NCBI GenBank assembly: GCA_023391155.1
Contig: JAEWBM010000059.1
Span: 1-32,834, forward strand
From: Acidobacteriota bacterium
GTDB lineage: Bacteria > Acidobacteriota > Blastocatellia > Pyrinomonadales > Pyrinomonadaceae
Direction of reading: 5' to 3'
DNA: 32,834 nt
In this document: one piece after another, positions 31,961 through 32,834 of the stretch
Layout of the letters: every line of letters starts with the position of its first letter
Numbering within the stretch: the stretch's first letter is position 1
Made by a program: the position numbers and the translations under genes
Notes under the pieces: generated by a model
Databases searched by the model: none
Told to the model about the DNA's origin: nothing
The model's input: the letters and a program-made list of their open reading frames with translations, nothing else

Positions 31961-31989
31961 AGTATAGCGAAGCCGAGGCGGCTCGTCAA
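31961..31989 (-). promoter_or_regulatory. Ferritin gene promoter
   Basis: On the reverse strand TTGACG (31989-31984), a 17-base spacer and TATACT (31966-31961). A start near 31954 fits the ribosome site and the ATG at 31935 and argues against the upstream in-frame ATG. Confidence 0.7.
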
Positions 31990-32014
31990 GATAAAGTCTT
32001 TATTTTCAGTTATT

Positions 32015-32037
32015 TAGAAATGACTTTCAATTTCAAT
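32015..32037 (-). promoter_or_regulatory. Fur-box-like sequence upstream of the ferritin promoter
   Basis: The reverse strand reads ATTGAAATTGAAAGTCATTT, sharing ATTGAAATTGA and TCATT with the element at 31091-31112. It matches the Fur consensus at about 12 of 19 positions. It lies about 26 bases upstream of the -35 box, where binding could activate rather than repress. Confidence 0.35.
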
Positions 32038-32052
32038 TGCGGGATGTGAAGC

Positions 32053-32802
32053 TTAGGTTATCGTGCCGCCGTCGACGGTGATGACCTCGCCGTTCATATA
32101 GGAATTTCGCGGGCTGACGATAAATGCGGCAAATTCGGCGAGCTCTTCCGGGCGGCCGAGCCGCTTTAGCGAGACCCAATTCTCGTGCGCCTGCAGCAGA
32201 TGGGCGGGCAGGGTGTTGCCGAGATCAGTATCGAAGATACCGGCTGCGATGGCGTTGACGGTGATGCCGAAATTTGCGGCTTCACGCGAGAGGCACTTGG
32301 TAAAGCCTATCATCGCCGCCTTGCTCGTGGCGTAGTGGACCGCGGTGGGAAGTGCCCGGATCGCGCCAATGCTCGTAATGTTAAGGATCGTCCCTGCCCG
32401 CTCCCGGATCATCTGTTTATAGAATGGCTTCGTTACGGCGAAAAGGCTGCCGACGTTGGTGTCGACGACCCAGTCCCAGCTCTTGTCCGTGGTGGTCGCG
32501 AAATTGTCCGGCTTGTTGACCGCGGCGTTATTAACGAGGATGTTCACGGCTCCCCAAGCGTCGCGGATCTCGCGGGCGATGTGCTTCATCCCATATCGGT
32601 CCGTGACCGATACTTTAAACGCCAGGGCCTTACGGCCGTAGGACTCGATCTTTGCCTTAACCTGTTCGGCGAGGTCGTCGCTCGAGTGGTAATTGAACGC
32701 GACGTCAGCTCCCTCACGGGCAAAGATATCGCAGATCGCCGCCCCTATGCCGCGCGTTCCGCCGGATACGAATACGCGTTTTCCTTCAAGTAATTGGCTC
32801 AA
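32053..32802 (-). CDS. fabG: 3-oxoacyl-ACP reductase-like short-chain dehydrogenase (FabG family)
   Basis: 249 residues, typical for FabG. It probably reduces 3-oxoacyl-ACP with NADPH, though other SDR substrates cannot be excluded. The nucleotide-binding SGGTRGIGAAI lies near residues 14-24 and LVNNAAVNKP near residue 88. The catalytic Ser is in NITSIGA, and Tyr and Lys are in HYATSKAAMIG. PEELAEFAAFIVSPRNSYMN with GEVITVDGG closes the fold. It is not adjacent to the fabD/fabH operon 30 kb away. The promoter is probably beyond or at the window edge. Confidence 0.88.
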   Translation of the reverse strand: MSQLLEGKRVFVSGGTRGIGAAICDIFAREGADVAFNYHSSDDLAEQVKAKIESYGRKALAFKVSVTDRYGMKHIAREIRDAWGAVNILVNNAAVNKPDNFATTTDKSWDWVVDTNVGSLFAVTKPFYKQMIRERAGTILNITSIGAIRALPTAVHYATSKAAMIGFTKCLSREAANFGITVNAIAAGIFDTDLGNTLPAHLLQAHENWVSLKRLGRPEELAEFAAFIVSPRNSYMNGEVITVDGGTIT

Positions 32803-32834
32803 GCAGGTTTACTCCGAAACTGGGAATCGAACAC

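Noticed and set aside
32803..32834. tRNA T-arm on the minus strand (GTTCGATTCCCAG)
   Set aside because: The T-stem would contain a mismatch, no CCA or acceptor pairing is visible, and the rest lies outside the window.

Overview
The window looks like a chromosomal segment of an Acidobacteriota bacterium, most likely class Blastocatellia (Pyrinomonadales type). That placement is an inference from moderately GC-rich codon use, many secreted proteins of narrow distribution (DUF2911, DUF4431, M14 peptidase with a GATase-like tail) and intergenic space full of palindromic and tandem repeats. No rRNA, tRNA, phage integrase or complete insertion sequence is visible.

Layout. 1-1972 (minus strand): a fatty-acid/ribosome operon, yceD-rpmF-fabH-fabD (fabD cut by the window edge), driven by a near-consensus promoter whose -35 box overlaps the pyrD stop codon. 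2048-7675: a de novo pyrimidine cluster, with pyrD on the minus strand and pyrR, pyrB and pyrC on the plus strand. Three unrelated small genes (a secreted NTR/TIMP-like protein and a tight pair of cytosolic proteins) sit between pyrB and pyrC, and an intrinsic terminator separates pyrR from pyrB. 7676-12806: a repeat-rich accessory stretch with an 11/12-bp periodic array, three copies of a composite stem-loop repeat, a REP-like hairpin, one cytosolic hypothetical gene, a second NTR/TIMP-like secreted protein and a frameshifted secreted protein. 12807-17249: a secreted hypothetical protein, a TerC-family membrane protein, a secreted protein with a frameshifted C-terminus, a D-aminoacylase-like amidohydrolase with a terminator-like hairpin directly in front of its start codon, and a GNAT acetyltransferase.

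17227-22344: an RluD-type pseudouridine synthase facing a two-gene operon of a GAF/AAA+/Fis sigma-54 activator and a GlnE-type glutamine-synthetase adenylyltransferase, a nitrogen-control unit. 22404-26480: a DUF4431 secreted protein, then an accessory island bounded by two 47-bp near-identical direct repeats. The island holds a 429-bp array of 21 tandem 20/21-bp units, a probable polymorphic-toxin C-terminal domain, a small lipoprotein, a broken RHS-repeat remnant, REP-like hairpins and a double-CXXCG (SitI6-like) immunity protein. It reads as a decayed toxin/immunity locus.

26493-32802: a small zinc-ribbon protein and a secreted M14 peptidase diverging from a heptamer repeat, an SRPBCC protein coupled to a DUF2911 protein, a strong terminator, a short conserved hypothetical gene, a ferritin-like protein and a FabG-type SDR. 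The short hypothetical gene and the ferritin gene share a Fur-box-like sequence upstream.

The most unusual structures are the 23.46-23.89 kb tandem array, the toxin/immunity remnant beside it, and the hairpin abutting the amidohydrolase start codon. All functional calls rest on reading the sequence and on family knowledge; no searches were run.
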